This document shows, piece by piece, positions 43,385 through 57,093 of a stretch of DNA of 64,000 nucleotides. Source of the DNA: Nannocystis sp. RBIL2 (GTDB taxonomy: Bacteria; Myxococcota_A; Polyangia; Nannocystales; Nannocystaceae). The notes below the pieces were generated by a model. It was not told where the DNA came from. It searched no databases and worked only from the letters and a program-made list of their open reading frames with translations. The translations under genes and the position numbers were made by a program. The stretch's first letter is position 1, and every line of letters starts with the position of its first letter. The stretch spans positions 62,001 through 126,000 of the forward strand of contig NZ_JAPNJW010000002.1 of NCBI RefSeq assembly GCF_026626745.1, given 5' to 3'.

Positions 43385-44515
43385 ATGCCGATGAGGGTGC
43401 GGCGCGCGTGGTTTACGGTGGTAGCGGCGGCGGCGCTGGCCGCCGGCTGTCTCAAACCCAATCCGGCCTACGACTCCGTCGAGACCGACGGCGCCACCGG
43501 CGGGTCGACGTCGACGACGACGACCACCACCACGACCGCGAGCACGGGGGTGGTGCCGACGAGCTCGACCGCCACGACCGAGGCCCCCGGCACCTCGGAG
43601 GTGACGACGTCGACGGCCTCGACCACGGCGGTCCTTCCGGACATGTCCTCGGGGACAACCGAGACGAGCACCGGCGAGCCGGTCAGCTGCTGGGACCTCG
43701 GCATCGACGACTGGGCCGTCGCTACGTTGCCCGTCACGCCGCCCGGCAGCTCGCCGATGCTCTCGCCCGACGCGAAGACGCTGCACTGGCGGGCGTTCCT
43801 CGGCAACGAGTGGCACGTGATCCGCTCGACCCGCGACGACCCGTTGGCCGCGTTCCCGCCCGGGGTGTCGTCGTGGCCGTCGTCGAGCTATCAGGCCGAC
43901 CGCCCGGCGTTCGTCGACGGCACTCAAGAGCTGTTCTTCGACAGCCCCGGCGGCGACATCTACGTGCTGCCGCGCGACGGCGACATGTGGGGCGTGCCGA
44001 CGGTCGCCGGCGGGGTGAAGGCGTTCGGCAACGGCCAGGAGAGCCACCCGAACCCGACCGCCGACGGGGCGACGCTGCTGTTCCAGCGCGACGATGGCCC
44101 GCCGTTCGGGCAGTTCCAGCTCGGCTTCAACTTCTACCAGATCGCCCGCGACCCGCAGATCCACGCGACCTTCCCCGACAACACGCCGCTGAAGGTGACG
44201 CCGAGCGACCCGGGCTTCGGCGTGCTCGCCTGTCCCGCGCTGGCGCCCGACGGGCTGCGGCTGTTCTTCGGCGCGTTCGACAGCGAGGGCGGGGGGCAGG
44301 GCGATCCCAACGACGGCCGCGCCGGGGTGTGGTTCGCCGAGCGCGACAGCCTCGACGGCGGCTGGCAGACGGTCACGCGCAGCACCTCGCTGCGGGTGGC
44401 CGGCTTCGTGACCTGCCCGGTCGCCGTCAGCGCCGACGGCTGCCAGCTGACGCTCCAGCTGTTCACCATCGGCCCCGGCCCGACCGAGATGCGCCTGGCT
44501 CGCCGCGGGGGCTGA
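43385..44515 (+). CDS. TolB/PD40-like propeller lipoprotein with Thr-rich linker
   Basis: A 376-residue product. Signal AAAALAAGC with the lipobox Cys near residue 22, then about 80 residues of Ser/Thr/Gly linker, including eight consecutive Thr, then a beta-propeller region. Repeated strand phrases: SSPMLSPDAKTLHWRAF, DRPAFVDGTQELFF and SHPNPTADGATLLFQRD, typical of WD40-like PD40 repeats. It may bind ligand at the cell surface. A 14-bp element at 43642-43659 encodes DMSSGTT in the linker. The last gene before the convergent array at 44532. Confidence 0.8.
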   Translation: MPMRVRRAWFTVVAAAALAAGCLKPNPAYDSVETDGATGGSTSTTTTTTTTASTGVVPTSSTATTEAPGTSEVTTSTASTTAVLPDMSSGTTETSTGEPVSCWDLGIDDWAVATLPVTPPGSSPMLSPDAKTLHWRAFLGNEWHVIRSTRDDPLAAFPPGVSSWPSSSYQADRPAFVDGTQELFFDSPGGDIYVLPRDGDMWGVPTVAGGVKAFGNGQESHPNPTADGATLLFQRDDGPPFGQFQLGFNFYQIARDPQIHATFPDNTPLKVTPSDPGFGVLACPALAPDGLRLFFGAFDSEGGGQGDPNDGRAGVWFAERDSLDGGWQTVTRSTSLRVAGFVTCPVAVSADGCQLTLQLFTIGPGPTEMRLARRGG

Positions 44516-44531
44516 CGCTCGTGCTTTCGGA

Positions 44532-44591
44532 CATGTCCGAATCGACATGTCCGAATGGACATATCCGAATCGACATGCCCGAAGCGACATG
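44532..44591. repeat. 14-bp CWTG array, five units, between convergent genes
   Basis: CATG 44532, CATG 44546, CATA 44560, CATG 44574 and CATG 44588, exactly 14 bp apart. The units run in the same orientation, CATGTCCGAATNGA-like, so it also reads as a tandem repeat. It fills the entire 76-bp gap between the PD40 lipoprotein and the flavin oxidoreductase. Confidence 0.9.
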
Positions 44592-46063
44592 TCATCGGCG
44601 CCAGCGCGGGGCGACCAGGCGGCGCCGGCCGTCGTGCGAGCGGGCCAGATCGGGCTCGTCGAGCTCGACGCGATCCCACAGCTGGCAGGTGACCTGCTTG
44701 TGCTGGGTGTCGAGCGCCTCGCAGTAGTTGGTGAACTTGCAGCGGCGAACCTCGGCGCCGCGGCCGAGGCGGATCTTGAGGAACCAGTCGGGGTCGGCGA
44801 GGCTCTGGCGGGCGGCGGCGACGATGTCGGCGTGGCCCTCGGCGAGGATCGCCTCGGCCTGGTCGAAGCTGTGGATCCCGCCGGCCGCGACCACCGGGGT
44901 GGTGAGGCCGTCGCCGCGAATGGCGGCCCGGATCGCGGCGGCCAGCGGCACGTTGCGCGCGAACGGGCCGCGCGCGTCGCTGTGGATCGTCGGCATGCAC
45001 TCGTAGCGCTCGGCCCGGTGTAGGGGTACACCGCCTCGCCGACCTTGGGCTGCTGGGCGTCGTCGAACTTGCCGCCCTTCGACACGCTGACGAAGTCCAT
45101 GCCGGCAGCCGCGAAGGCGCGGGCGAACTGCGCGGCGTCGGCGAGGTCGCTGCCGCCGGCGATGACCTCGTCGCCGAGCATGCGACAGCCGACCGCCAGG
45201 CCGGCGCCGACGCGCGCGCGCACTGCCGCGAGCACCTCGAGCGGCAGGCGAGCGCGACCTGCGATGGTTTCGCCGTAGCCGTCGCCGCGGGTGTTGGTGC
45301 GCGAGAGGAAGCTCGCCATCGTGTAGGCGTGGGCGTAGTGCAGCTCGACGCCGTCGAACCCGGCGGCCTCGGCCCGCGCAGCCGCCGCGGCGAACAGCTC
45401 GGGCAGGACCCGGGGCAGGTCGCGCACGTGCGGCAGATCGAGGTCGGTCACCAGCTCGCGGTAGCCGTAGTCGAGCTCGCGGCGCTCCCTGTCCGTGAGG
45501 ACCTGCTCCAAAAGACCTGTCTCGGCGGACATCAGGCGCGCGCGCAGCTCGGCCTCGGGCGCCTCGAGCCAGCGGTCGTCGGCGAGGGCGGCGGCGAGGC
45601 GTCGTCGGTGGCCGGCGTCGACGCGCAAGAAGCGGGCGAAGAACTTGTCGGCCCGCGGGCGGCGCTTGACCGCGAGGAAGTCGATCAGCTGGATGAACAG
45701 GCGGGTGCGCCCCCCGCTGGCCGCGCGCACTGCCGCGACCAGCTCGGCCAGGCCTTGCACGAAGCGGTCGTCGCCGATCCGCAGCAGCGGGCCGCTCGGG
45801 ACGTCGCGGATCCCCGTCGCCTCGACCACCAGCGCGCCCGGCTCCCCGGCGGCGAAGCGCGCGTACCAGGCGATCACGTCGGGGGTGACGCGGCCGTCGT
45901 CGGAGGCCCGCCACGGCACCATCGCCGGCACCCAGGTGCGCGCGTGCAGGCGACACGGGCCGACGTCGATCGGCGAGAACCACCGGCTCGCGGCCGCCTC
46001 CTCGGCGCTCGGCCAGCGCGCCGGCGGGATCGCGTGGCGGATCTTGTCGGGCGGGGTCCACAT
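44592..46063 (-). pseudogene. Flavin-dependent oxidoreductase (old yellow enzyme family), frameshifted
   Basis: An NADH:flavin oxidoreductase-type TIM-barrel enzyme of about 490 residues once one base is restored. The N-terminal part (46063 to about 45015) has RTWVPAMVPW, ELHYAHAYTMASFLSRTN and DGYGETIAGRARLPLEVL. The C-terminal part has TPVVAAGGIHSFDQAEAIL and DIVAAARQSLADPDW, the FMN phosphate-binding region. They join at VYPYTGPS / YECMPTIHSD near 45008-45022; a missing G in a GG pair explains it, so sequencing error is likely. The start is ATG 46063, with coding-strand TACAGT 9 bp upstream. A four-unit 14-bp array lies at 45488-45533. Confidence 0.85.
45488..45533. repeat. Intragenic 14-bp CWTG array, four units
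   Basis: CCTG 45488, CCTG 45502, CCTG 45516 and CATC 45530. Unlike most coding copies, three successive units are in direct orientation. It encodes MSAETGLLEQVLTDRERREL of the flavin oxidoreductase. Confidence 0.7.
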
Positions 46064-46072
46064 GGCGAGCCG

Positions 46073-46078
46073 ACTGTA
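46073..46078 (-). promoter_or_regulatory. Candidate -10 element of the flavin oxidoreductase
   Basis: Coding-strand TACAGT ends 9 bases before ATG 46063, compatible with a leaderless or short-leader transcript. Confidence 0.4.
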
Positions 46079-46136
46079 ACAGCGCGCCCGTCCCGCCGCG
46101 AAGTGACTCAAGGCCGAGCCCGGCGTCGCCGGGAGC

Positions 46137-46805
46137 TCAGAAGGTGGTGCCGAGGTGGAAGCCGACGATCATCTGATGCACGCTGGCCTGATCGTTGTCG
46201 TCGCGCTTGAAGCAGGCCCGATTGCCGCCCTCGGCGGTGCAGACCTCGCGGTGGAAGTTCCAGATGAAGTCGATCTTGCCGCCGAGGAAGAACCGCTGGG
46301 TGACGAAGAAGTCGATCGACGGCGCGGTCTTGAGGGCGAAGCCCTGCGAGAACTGGCGGTCGTACGGGAGCACGCCGCCGCGGGCGTTGAACACCTGACG
46401 CGAGAAGCCGGGGCCGATCTCGAGGCCGAGGTCGATGCGCCAGATCGGCAGGATGCCGCGGATCACCGCGAAGAAGCTGTTCTGGTACGAGGCCCGGTAG
46501 GCGTCGGTGGTGGCGGTCTGGTAGTCGGCGTTGAAGAAGCCGACGTTGTAGGCGGCGCCGATCATGAGGGCGCGGATCGGGCGGAAGCCGAGAGTGAAGC
46601 CCATGCCGAACGAGGGCAGGGTGCGGCCGACGACCTCGTCGGTCGACTTGCAGCCGGTCCGGCTCGGGATGCAGAGCGACCCGCCGATCATCATCTCCGC
46701 CTGACCGCCGCGGCGCTTCACGTCCGCCGCCCGGGCGGGGGTGGCCACGCTGAGGGTGAGGGTCGCGGCGAGAGCGCACAGCGCGAGGCGGGCAGGGGTC
46801 GTCAT
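46137..46805 (-). CDS. Outer-membrane barrel-like protein, paralogue 1
   Basis: 222 residues from ATG 46805. Signal MTTPARLALCALAATLTLSV, then ATPARA. The mature domain has amphipathic beta strands (FGMGFTLGFRPIRALMIGAA, IDLGLEIGPGFSRQVF, SIDFFVTQRFFLGGKIDF) and ends in Phe. Two Cys (GSLCIPSRTGCKS) and a further pair near the end are conserved with the neighbouring gene. It is an eight-stranded-type small barrel by inference. It and the gene at 46894 align in order (e.g. GGSLCIPSRTGCK with GGLSFCMPGGAARCK), so they are tandem duplicates that have diverged strongly. Confidence 0.7.
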   Translation of the reverse strand: MTTPARLALCALAATLTLSVATPARAADVKRRGGQAEMMIGGSLCIPSRTGCKSTDEVVGRTLPSFGMGFTLGFRPIRALMIGAAYNVGFFNADYQTATTDAYRASYQNSFFAVIRGILPIWRIDLGLEIGPGFSRQVFNARGGVLPYDRQFSQGFALKTAPSIDFFVTQRFFLGGKIDFIWNFHREVCTAEGGNRACFKRDDNDQASVHQMIVGFHLGTTF

Positions 46806-46893
46806 GCGGGTTGTTTGTGAGGCAGTCGCCGGAAGCGCAAGGCGACGGCCGAACGTGGGCATGACCCGGGCGAAGTCGCGCCGGGGCCGCCGC

Positions 46894-47541
46894 TCAGATC
46901 GTCACGCCGAACATCAGGCCCAGCAGAGAGTGGTGGCCGAACGCGGGCGCGCGCACGGGGCCCTCACAGCGGCCGGGGCTGCATGCCGGGCTGCGATGGA
47001 AGTTCATCGTCACGTCCCAGCGCAGGCCGAGGTAGATCCGACGCGTGACGTAGACCGCGAGCAGCGGGGTGACGCGGGCCGCGAAGCCGAGGGTGCCGTA
47101 GCGCTGACCGCGGAAGTCGTCGTGGACGTAGGTGGCGACCTGCTGCGAGTAGCCGAGGCCGACCTCGAGCCCGAGGTCGATGCGGCCGACGTCGACGCCG
47201 GTGCGCACCACGCCGAAGATGCCCTGGTGACGGGCCGGGCCGTAGAGCGGGCGGCCGCCGAGGATGTCGGTGTACGACGGCCGCAGCAGCCCGAACTCGT
47301 AGGACAGGCCGGCCAGCAGCCACGGCCGGAAGCGGTAGCCGACGGTGACGACGCCGCCGGCGTGCGGGGCGGTGCTGCCGTCGACGCGCTTGCACCGCGC
47401 CGCGCCGCCCGGCATGCAAAAGGACAGGCCGCCCGCGATATCGACCTGAAGCCCCTTGCGCTTCGGTTCGAGCTCCGCGCCGGCCTCGCTGGCCAGCAGA
47501 AATACGAGGCAGGCGGCGACGAACGCGGGCAATTGTGACAT
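46894..47541 (-). CDS. Outer-membrane barrel-like protein, paralogue 2
   Basis: 215 residues from ATG 47541. Signal MSQLPAFVAACLVFLLASEAG. The mature part resembles the preceding paralogue: VVTVGYRFRPWLLAGLSYEFG, IDLGLEVGLGYSQQVATY, and RRIYLGLRWDVTMNFHRSPAC matching the KIDFIWNFHREVC segment of its partner. It is divergent from purE with a shared 58-bp promoter region. No function known. Confidence 0.7.
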   Translation of the reverse strand: MSQLPAFVAACLVFLLASEAGAELEPKRKGLQVDIAGGLSFCMPGGAARCKRVDGSTAPHAGGVVTVGYRFRPWLLAGLSYEFGLLRPSYTDILGGRPLYGPARHQGIFGVVRTGVDVGRIDLGLEVGLGYSQQVATYVHDDFRGQRYGTLGFAARVTPLLAVYVTRRIYLGLRWDVTMNFHRSPACSPGRCEGPVRAPAFGHHSLLGLMFGVTI

Positions 47542-47562
47542 CGAGGGGACAAACACTAGTTT

Positions 47563-47593
47563 TTGTTGTCGTGTTCCACCAGATCTGGATAAT
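47563..47593 (+). promoter_or_regulatory. Promoter of purE
   Basis: TTGTTG (47563-47568), a 19-bp spacer and GATAAT (47588-47593). The -10 ends 6 bp before the purE ATG, giving a leaderless mRNA. The region is markedly AT-richer than its surroundings. Confidence 0.6.
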
Positions 47594-47599
47594 CCGCCC

Positions 47600-48125
47600 A
47601 TGAGCGCAGGCCCGGACACGATTGGCGAGCAGGCGAGCCCCGTCGACGGCCCGCTGGTCGGTGTGATCATGGGCAGCCGCTCCGACTGGGAGACGATGCG
47701 CGAGGCCGCGGCGGTGCTGAAGCAATTCGGCGTGCCGCACGAGTGCCGGGTCGTCTCGGCCCACCGCACGCCCGAGTGGCTGGCCGAGTACGCGCGCTCG
47801 GCCGAGGCCCGCGGCCTGGCGGTGATCGTCGCCGGCGCGGGCGGGGCCGCCCACCTGCCCGGGATGGTGGCCTCGGAGACGCGCTTGCCGGTGTTCGGCG
47901 TGCCGATCCAGACGGCCGCGCTCGGCGGGCTCGACTCGCTGCTGTCGATCGTCCAGATGCCCCGCGGCGTGCCGGTCGGCACCCTGGCGATCGGCGCCGC
48001 CGGGGCCTATAACGCCGCGCTGCAGGCGATCCGGGTGCTGGCGCTGGCCCGCCCGGCGCTCGCCCAGGCGCTGCGCGAGTTCCAGCGGAAGCGCGCCGAA
48101 GACGTGCGCAGCGAGGTGCTCCCCG

Positions 48126-48133
<8 letters not shown>
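47600..48133 (+). CDS. purE: N5-carboxyaminoimidazole ribonucleotide mutase
   Basis: Catalyses N5-CAIR to CAIR in purine synthesis. 177 residues; GVIMGSRSDWETM and VVSAHRTPEWLAEY are the substrate loops, with GAGGAAHLPGMVAS in the middle. A class I PurE, matching the following purK whose product it uses. purK overlaps its last eight bases (ATGCGTGA), indicating translational coupling. Confidence 0.97.
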
Positions 48134-49298
<1,165 letters not shown>

Positions 49299-49362
49299 CC
49301 GCTCGCTCGATCCGGACCAGGTCGAGCATCGTTCCGCCCGAGCCGGCGGCGGCGGCGGCTGC

Positions 49363-49368
49363 TATATC
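49363..49368 (+). promoter_or_regulatory. Candidate -10 of the SnoaL-like gene
   Basis: TATATC ends 8 bp before ATG 49377; no RBS is visible between them. Confidence 0.45.
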
Positions 49369-49376
49369 TGCCGCAG

Positions 49377-49793
49377 ATGAGCGACGCGCTGCTGGCCGCC
49401 AACCGTCGGTTCTACGAGGCCTTCTCTCGCGCCGACCTGAGCGCGATGGACGACGTGTGGGCTCGGGTGGTGCCGGTGACGTGCGTGCATCCGGGCTGGA
49501 CTCCGCTGGTCGAGCGCGAGGAGATCATGGAGAGCTGGCAGGCGATCCTCGCCGGCTCCGCGCCGCGGGAGATCGAGTACGGCGCCGCCGAGGCGTTCCC
49601 CGGCGAGGACATGGGCTACGTCATCTGCGCCCAGACGATCGGCGACACCGAGCTGGTGGCCACCAACATCTTCGTGCGCGAGGACGGCGAGTGGAAGATG
49701 GTGCATCACCACGCGGGTCCGGTGGTGCGGCGTCGCGGCGGTCGACCGCCGTCGGGACCGGTGGGCGGCACTTCGGGACAGATGCCGAACTGA
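49377..49793 (+). CDS. SnoaL-like / NTF2-fold protein
   Basis: 138 residues of the SnoaL/DUF4440 cone-shaped fold: LLAANRRFYEAFSRADLSAM at the start, VTCVHPGWTPLVEREEIMES, and the terminal strand EWKMVHHHAGPV. Such proteins act as small hydratases, isomerases or stress-related binding proteins. The C-terminal 25 residues are Arg/Gly/Pro-rich and look disordered. A single-gene unit after purK; it may read on from the pur genes but has its own -10-like site. Confidence 0.8.
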   Translation: MSDALLAANRRFYEAFSRADLSAMDDVWARVVPVTCVHPGWTPLVEREEIMESWQAILAGSAPREIEYGAAEAFPGEDMGYVICAQTIGDTELVATNIFVREDGEWKMVHHHAGPVVRRRGGRPPSGPVGGTSGQMPN

Positions 49794-49949
49794 CGGGCCT
49801 GCCCGCCGGTGCGCGCGCGGGTCCGCGGCCCGCCGCGCGCGCGTGATCGACGTCTCGCCGCGCCGCGCCGCCTTACCGTGTTCGTGCGGCCCCGGGCGGA
49901 CGTGCGGGCGATTGCAGCGGCGTAAGATGCAGATCTTCGGATCGCCTCG

Positions 49950-52955
<3,006 letters not shown>

Positions 52956-52968
52956 GTGTCCGCGAGGG

Positions 52969-53042
52969 CATGTCGCAGAGGGCATGTCGTGCCGGGCATG
53001 TCCTATCCGGCATGTCTCGGAGGACATGTCCGAAGGCACAGT
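52969..53042. repeat. 14-bp CWTG array, five to six units, between convergent genes
   Basis: CATG at 52969, 52983, 52997, 53011 and 53025, then CAGT at 53039, all 14 bp apart. It fills the gap between the M16 protease and the LytTR regulator, whose genes converge. Confidence 0.9.
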
Positions 53043-53046
53043 AGTT

Positions 53047-53805
53047 TCAGCCGCGGCGGCCGAGCAGGGCCTGGACGCGGTGGCGGTGGCCCCGACTGGT
53101 GGTGAGGCTGGTGCCGTCGCGCAGGACGACCTCGTAGTCGCCGCCGAGCAGGCTGCGGACCTCGTGGATCCGCTCGACGCGGACGATCGTGGAGCGGTGG
53201 ATCCGGGCGAAGCTGCGCGGGTCGAGCTCGGCCTCGAGGGTCGAGATCGACTCGCGCAGGACGTGGCTGGCCGCGCCGGCGTGGACGACCACGTACTTGC
53301 CGGCGGCCTCGATCCAGTCGATCTCGGCCAGCGGGACGAACAGGGCGCGGCCGCCGTCGTGGATCACCAGGCGCTCGGGACGGGCCGGGGCGCGCTCGGC
53401 CAGCAGGGCGGCGAGGCGCGCGTCGAGGCCGTCGCCGGCGGCGTCGAGGCGGGCGACCGCGCGAGCGAGGCGCCGGTCGTCGAACGGCTTGAGCAGGTAG
53501 TCGAGGGCGTGGACCTCGAAGGCCTGCACCGCGTAGCGATCGTGGGCAGTGACGAACACGACCCTCGGCATGCGTGCGGCGCCGACGGCGGCGACGACCT
53601 CGAAGCCGTTCATCTCCGGCATCTGCACGTCGAGGAAGACGACGTCGGGGGCGAGCCGGTCGATGGCGCGCACGGCCTCGGCGCCGCTGCGGCACTCGCC
53701 GACCACGGCAACTTGCGGGTGCGCGGCCAGCATCTCGCGCAGGAGGTCGCGCGCCAGCGGCTCGTCGTCGACGATCAGCGCCCGGATGGCCATGTGGGTC
53801 GGCAT
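53047..53805 (-). CDS. LytTR-family response regulator
   Basis: 252 residues. Receiver domain with DDE at 13-15 and phospho-acceptor Asp59 (VVFLDVQMPEMNG). A linker leads to a LytTR DNA-binding domain (DWIEAAGKYVVVHAG, RSFARIHRSTIVRVERI). The start may be the internal ATG at residue 5 (MAIRALIVDDE). Its cognate kinase is the gene immediately upstream in the operon, 5 bp away. Target genes unknown. Confidence 0.93.
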   Translation of the reverse strand: MPTHMAIRALIVDDEPLARDLLREMLAAHPQVAVVGECRSGAEAVRAIDRLAPDVVFLDVQMPEMNGFEVVAAVGAARMPRVVFVTAHDRYAVQAFEVHALDYLLKPFDDRRLARAVARLDAAGDGLDARLAALLAERAPARPERLVIHDGGRALFVPLAEIDWIEAAGKYVVVHAGAASHVLRESISTLEAELDPRSFARIHRSTIVRVERIHEVRSLLGGDYEVVLRDGTSLTTSRGHRHRVQALLGRRG

Positions 53806-53810
53806 CGAGG

Positions 53811-54863
53811 TTACCCGCGGCGAAACGGCAGGTCGATGTCGACGAGCGTGCCGCCGTCCGGGTGCGGCGCGAGCGAGAAGTGGTGGTCGCCGGGGTAGGA
53901 CTTCTCGAGCCGCGCGCGGGTGTTGCCGAGGCCGACGCCCTCACGCGCGCGCGGCGAGAGGCCGGCCCCGTCGTCGCGGAGGCGGAGCAGCAGGCGATCG
54001 CCGCGGCGGCGGGCCGCGAGGCCGACCGTGCCGCCGCCGGCCCGCGGCTCGACGCCGTGGCGGATCGCGTTCTCGACCAGCGGTTGCAGCAGCAACTTCG
54101 GTACGCGCGCGGCATGGGCCTCGGGATCGACGTCCAGGGTGATCGTGAGGCGATCGGCGAAGCGGGTCTTCTGGATGTCGAGGTAGAGGCCGAGGATCTC
54201 GAGCTCGCGCGCGAGCGGGACGTCGTCGTCGTCGTCGTCGAGGGAGACCCGCAAGAGCTCGCTGAGGCCGGCGATCATCCGCCGCGCGCCGGCGACGTCG
54301 CGGGTCATCAGCGCCGAGACCGCGTGCAGGGTGTTGAAGAGGAAGTGCGGGTGCAGCTGCATGCGCAGGCGGTCGCGCTCGGCGCGGACGAGCGCGGCCT
54401 CGAGGGCGGCGGCGCGGCGGTCGGCGTCGCGGCGGAAGGCCAGGGCGTGGGCGACGGCCACGAGGGCGGCGTAACCGACGAGGTGTGGGCCGACGGCCCG
54501 CGGGATGGTCTGGCGCACGCGTTCGAGCAGCTCGCCGAGAGGCGCCGCGTCGACGCTCACGAGCGCGGCGAGGACGACCCCGAGGAGGATGTGGGCCAGG
54601 GCCAGCGCGACGCCGACGCCGAGCAGGATGAGTACGTGACGCGCGCGGCCGGGGCCGACCAGCGGGAAGCGCCGCGCGGCGAGGAAGGCGAGCGGCGCGA
54701 GCGGGAGCCACGGGGCGAAGGTGAGCAGCTCGCCGGCGAGGATGTCGGCGAGCGGCGCGGCGCGATCGACGAGGCGCAGCGACAGCCAGGTCTTGGCGGC
54801 GAACACCGCGACGATGGCGAGCCACAGGCCGAGAGCGCGGAGCACGGGGCGCACGACGGCCAT
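53811..54863 (-). CDS. LytS-type sensor histidine kinase
   Basis: 350 residues with about four to five transmembrane helices in the first 145 residues, then a His_kinase domain: HPHFLFNTLHAVSAL with phospho-acceptor His173, and an ATPase domain with LLQPLVENAIRHGVE and DDGAGL. The N-terminal sensing region is unknown. It begins 1 bp after the stop of the upstream FG-GAP gene and ends 5 bp before the regulator, so the three are translationally close. Confidence 0.92.
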   Translation of the reverse strand: MAVVRPVLRALGLWLAIVAVFAAKTWLSLRLVDRAAPLADILAGELLTFAPWLPLAPLAFLAARRFPLVGPGRARHVLILLGVGVALALAHILLGVVLAALVSVDAAPLGELLERVRQTIPRAVGPHLVGYAALVAVAHALAFRRDADRRAAALEAALVRAERDRLRMQLHPHFLFNTLHAVSALMTRDVAGARRMIAGLSELLRVSLDDDDDDVPLARELEILGLYLDIQKTRFADRLTITLDVDPEAHAARVPKLLLQPLVENAIRHGVEPRAGGGTVGLAARRRGDRLLLRLRDDGAGLSPRAREGVGLGNTRARLEKSYPGDHHFSLAPHPDGGTLVDIDLPFRRG

Positions 54864-54864
54864 G

Positions 54865-55899
<1,035 letters not shown>

Positions 55900-55984
55900 G
55901 GTCTGGCCGGTGGTGGAGGGACCGGGGAGAGTGGAACGACCGCGGCGGCGGCACGAATCGACGCGGGCGCGGAACGAGGCGCTA

Positions 55985-56938
55985 CTAGCGAGGGCGCGCC
56001 CCGTCCTCGACGATCCGCTCGATCACGCGGCCGCGGCGCAGGGCGGCTTCCCACGAGGACCGCATGGGCTTGCGCTGATACAGCAAGTAACGCGGTTGGC
56101 CGGCCACCTGGAGCGCCACGGCCATCGGACCCTCGTCCTGATAGGGCTCCGAAGCGGCGGTGACCGAGAGCACCGGGACCCGGGCGAACGCCAGCCGATC
56201 CTGGGCGTCGGTGACTTGCGGCGAGAAGTGATGGGCGCCGCCGAGGCGAGCGACGCGATCGCCCGCGGCGAGCCGCGCTCCGAGGTCGCGCTCGAGCTCG
56301 GCGCGCGCCAGCAAGGGACGACGCGGGACGGCGAAGTGATCGCCGAGGTCGTCGAGCCAGGCGCTGGCGAACACGACGTGGCCGGTGTCCTGGCCGACGA
56401 ACCCGCGCTGCGGAGCCCGCTCCAGATCGGGGTGCGTCAGCCACGAGGCCTGCTCGCCCGGAGCGATGCCCAGGATCAACTCGCCGAGGTGATCGGCAGC
56501 GAGCGGGCGGATCGGGTGCTCGGAGGGGGCGAACCGGCGATCGACGCGGACGAGCTCGCAGGTGTGCGCGACCGGGTGCCGATCTGTCCGTGGGGACAGG
56601 CGAACCTCGCCGCGCACGAGGTCGAGGTGGGCGAGGTCGCCCGGCGTCGCCAGCTCGCACGCGACGTACTCGGGCGCGGTGAGGGAGCGTCGCAAGCCGC
56701 GCCAGTACGGCTCGGTCGGCGCGCGCAGGACGAGCAGCTCGTCGGGCGAGGGATCGAGCGAGAATTCCGGCGCGGCAGGGCGCGCGGGAGCCTCGACCGC
56801 CGGCGTTCCGGGGTCCGCAGCGGCGGGAGGCTGGGGCTCAGGGTGCCGCGCCGGTTCCGGCGCAGAGGCAGGCGCAGCCGGCTCGGCGCGTTCCGGCGCG
56901 CAGCCGGCGAGGACGAGGAGCGCGAGTGCGAGGCGCAT
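55985..56938 (-). CDS. Lipoprotein of unknown function
   Basis: Not recognised. 317 residues from ATG 56938. Signal MRLALALLVLAGC with the lipobox at residues 10-13. A Pro/Ala/Glu linker follows, then a globular domain with SPDELLVLRAPTEPYWRGL, HTCELVRVDRRFAPSEHPI and GHVVFASAWLDDLGDHF. It is the first gene of the operon continuing into the FG-GAP protein (86 bp gap), kinase and regulator. A perfect hairpin CTGTCC-GTGG-GGACAG lies at 56584-56599 (TCTG 56583, CAGG 56597). Confidence 0.75.
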   Translation of the reverse strand: MRLALALLVLAGCAPERAEPAAPASAPEPARHPEPQPPAAADPGTPAVEAPARPAAPEFSLDPSPDELLVLRAPTEPYWRGLRRSLTAPEYVACELATPGDLAHLDLVRGEVRLSPRTDRHPVAHTCELVRVDRRFAPSEHPIRPLAADHLGELILGIAPGEQASWLTHPDLERAPQRGFVGQDTGHVVFASAWLDDLGDHFAVPRRPLLARAELERDLGARLAAGDRVARLGGAHHFSPQVTDAQDRLAFARVPVLSVTAASEPYQDEGPMAVALQVAGQPRYLLYQRKPMRSSWEAALRRGRVIERIVEDGARPR

Positions 56939-57093
56939 GCAAGGTCCGCTACGCGCTGCGACCGCGCGATGTTCCAGGGAGCTGCGCCTGCGTCCTCTGC
57001 CAGCGCGCCGAGGGGGCGACATGCCGCTCGCTGGACGTCACGAGCCCGCAGCGGCGGCGCTGCGGGCTCGGGCGAGTCAGCGGCTCGCGCCGA

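Noticed and set aside
44532..44555. GGACATGTCC-like cores resemble the eukaryotic p53 half-site consensus
   Set aside because: No such regulator exists in bacteria; the resemblance is coincidental, although a dyad-symmetric protein site remains possible.
44532..44591. CRISPR or tandem-repeat locus at 44.5 kb
   Set aside because: The 14-bp unit is far too short for a CRISPR repeat and there are no spacers; it belongs to the dispersed element.
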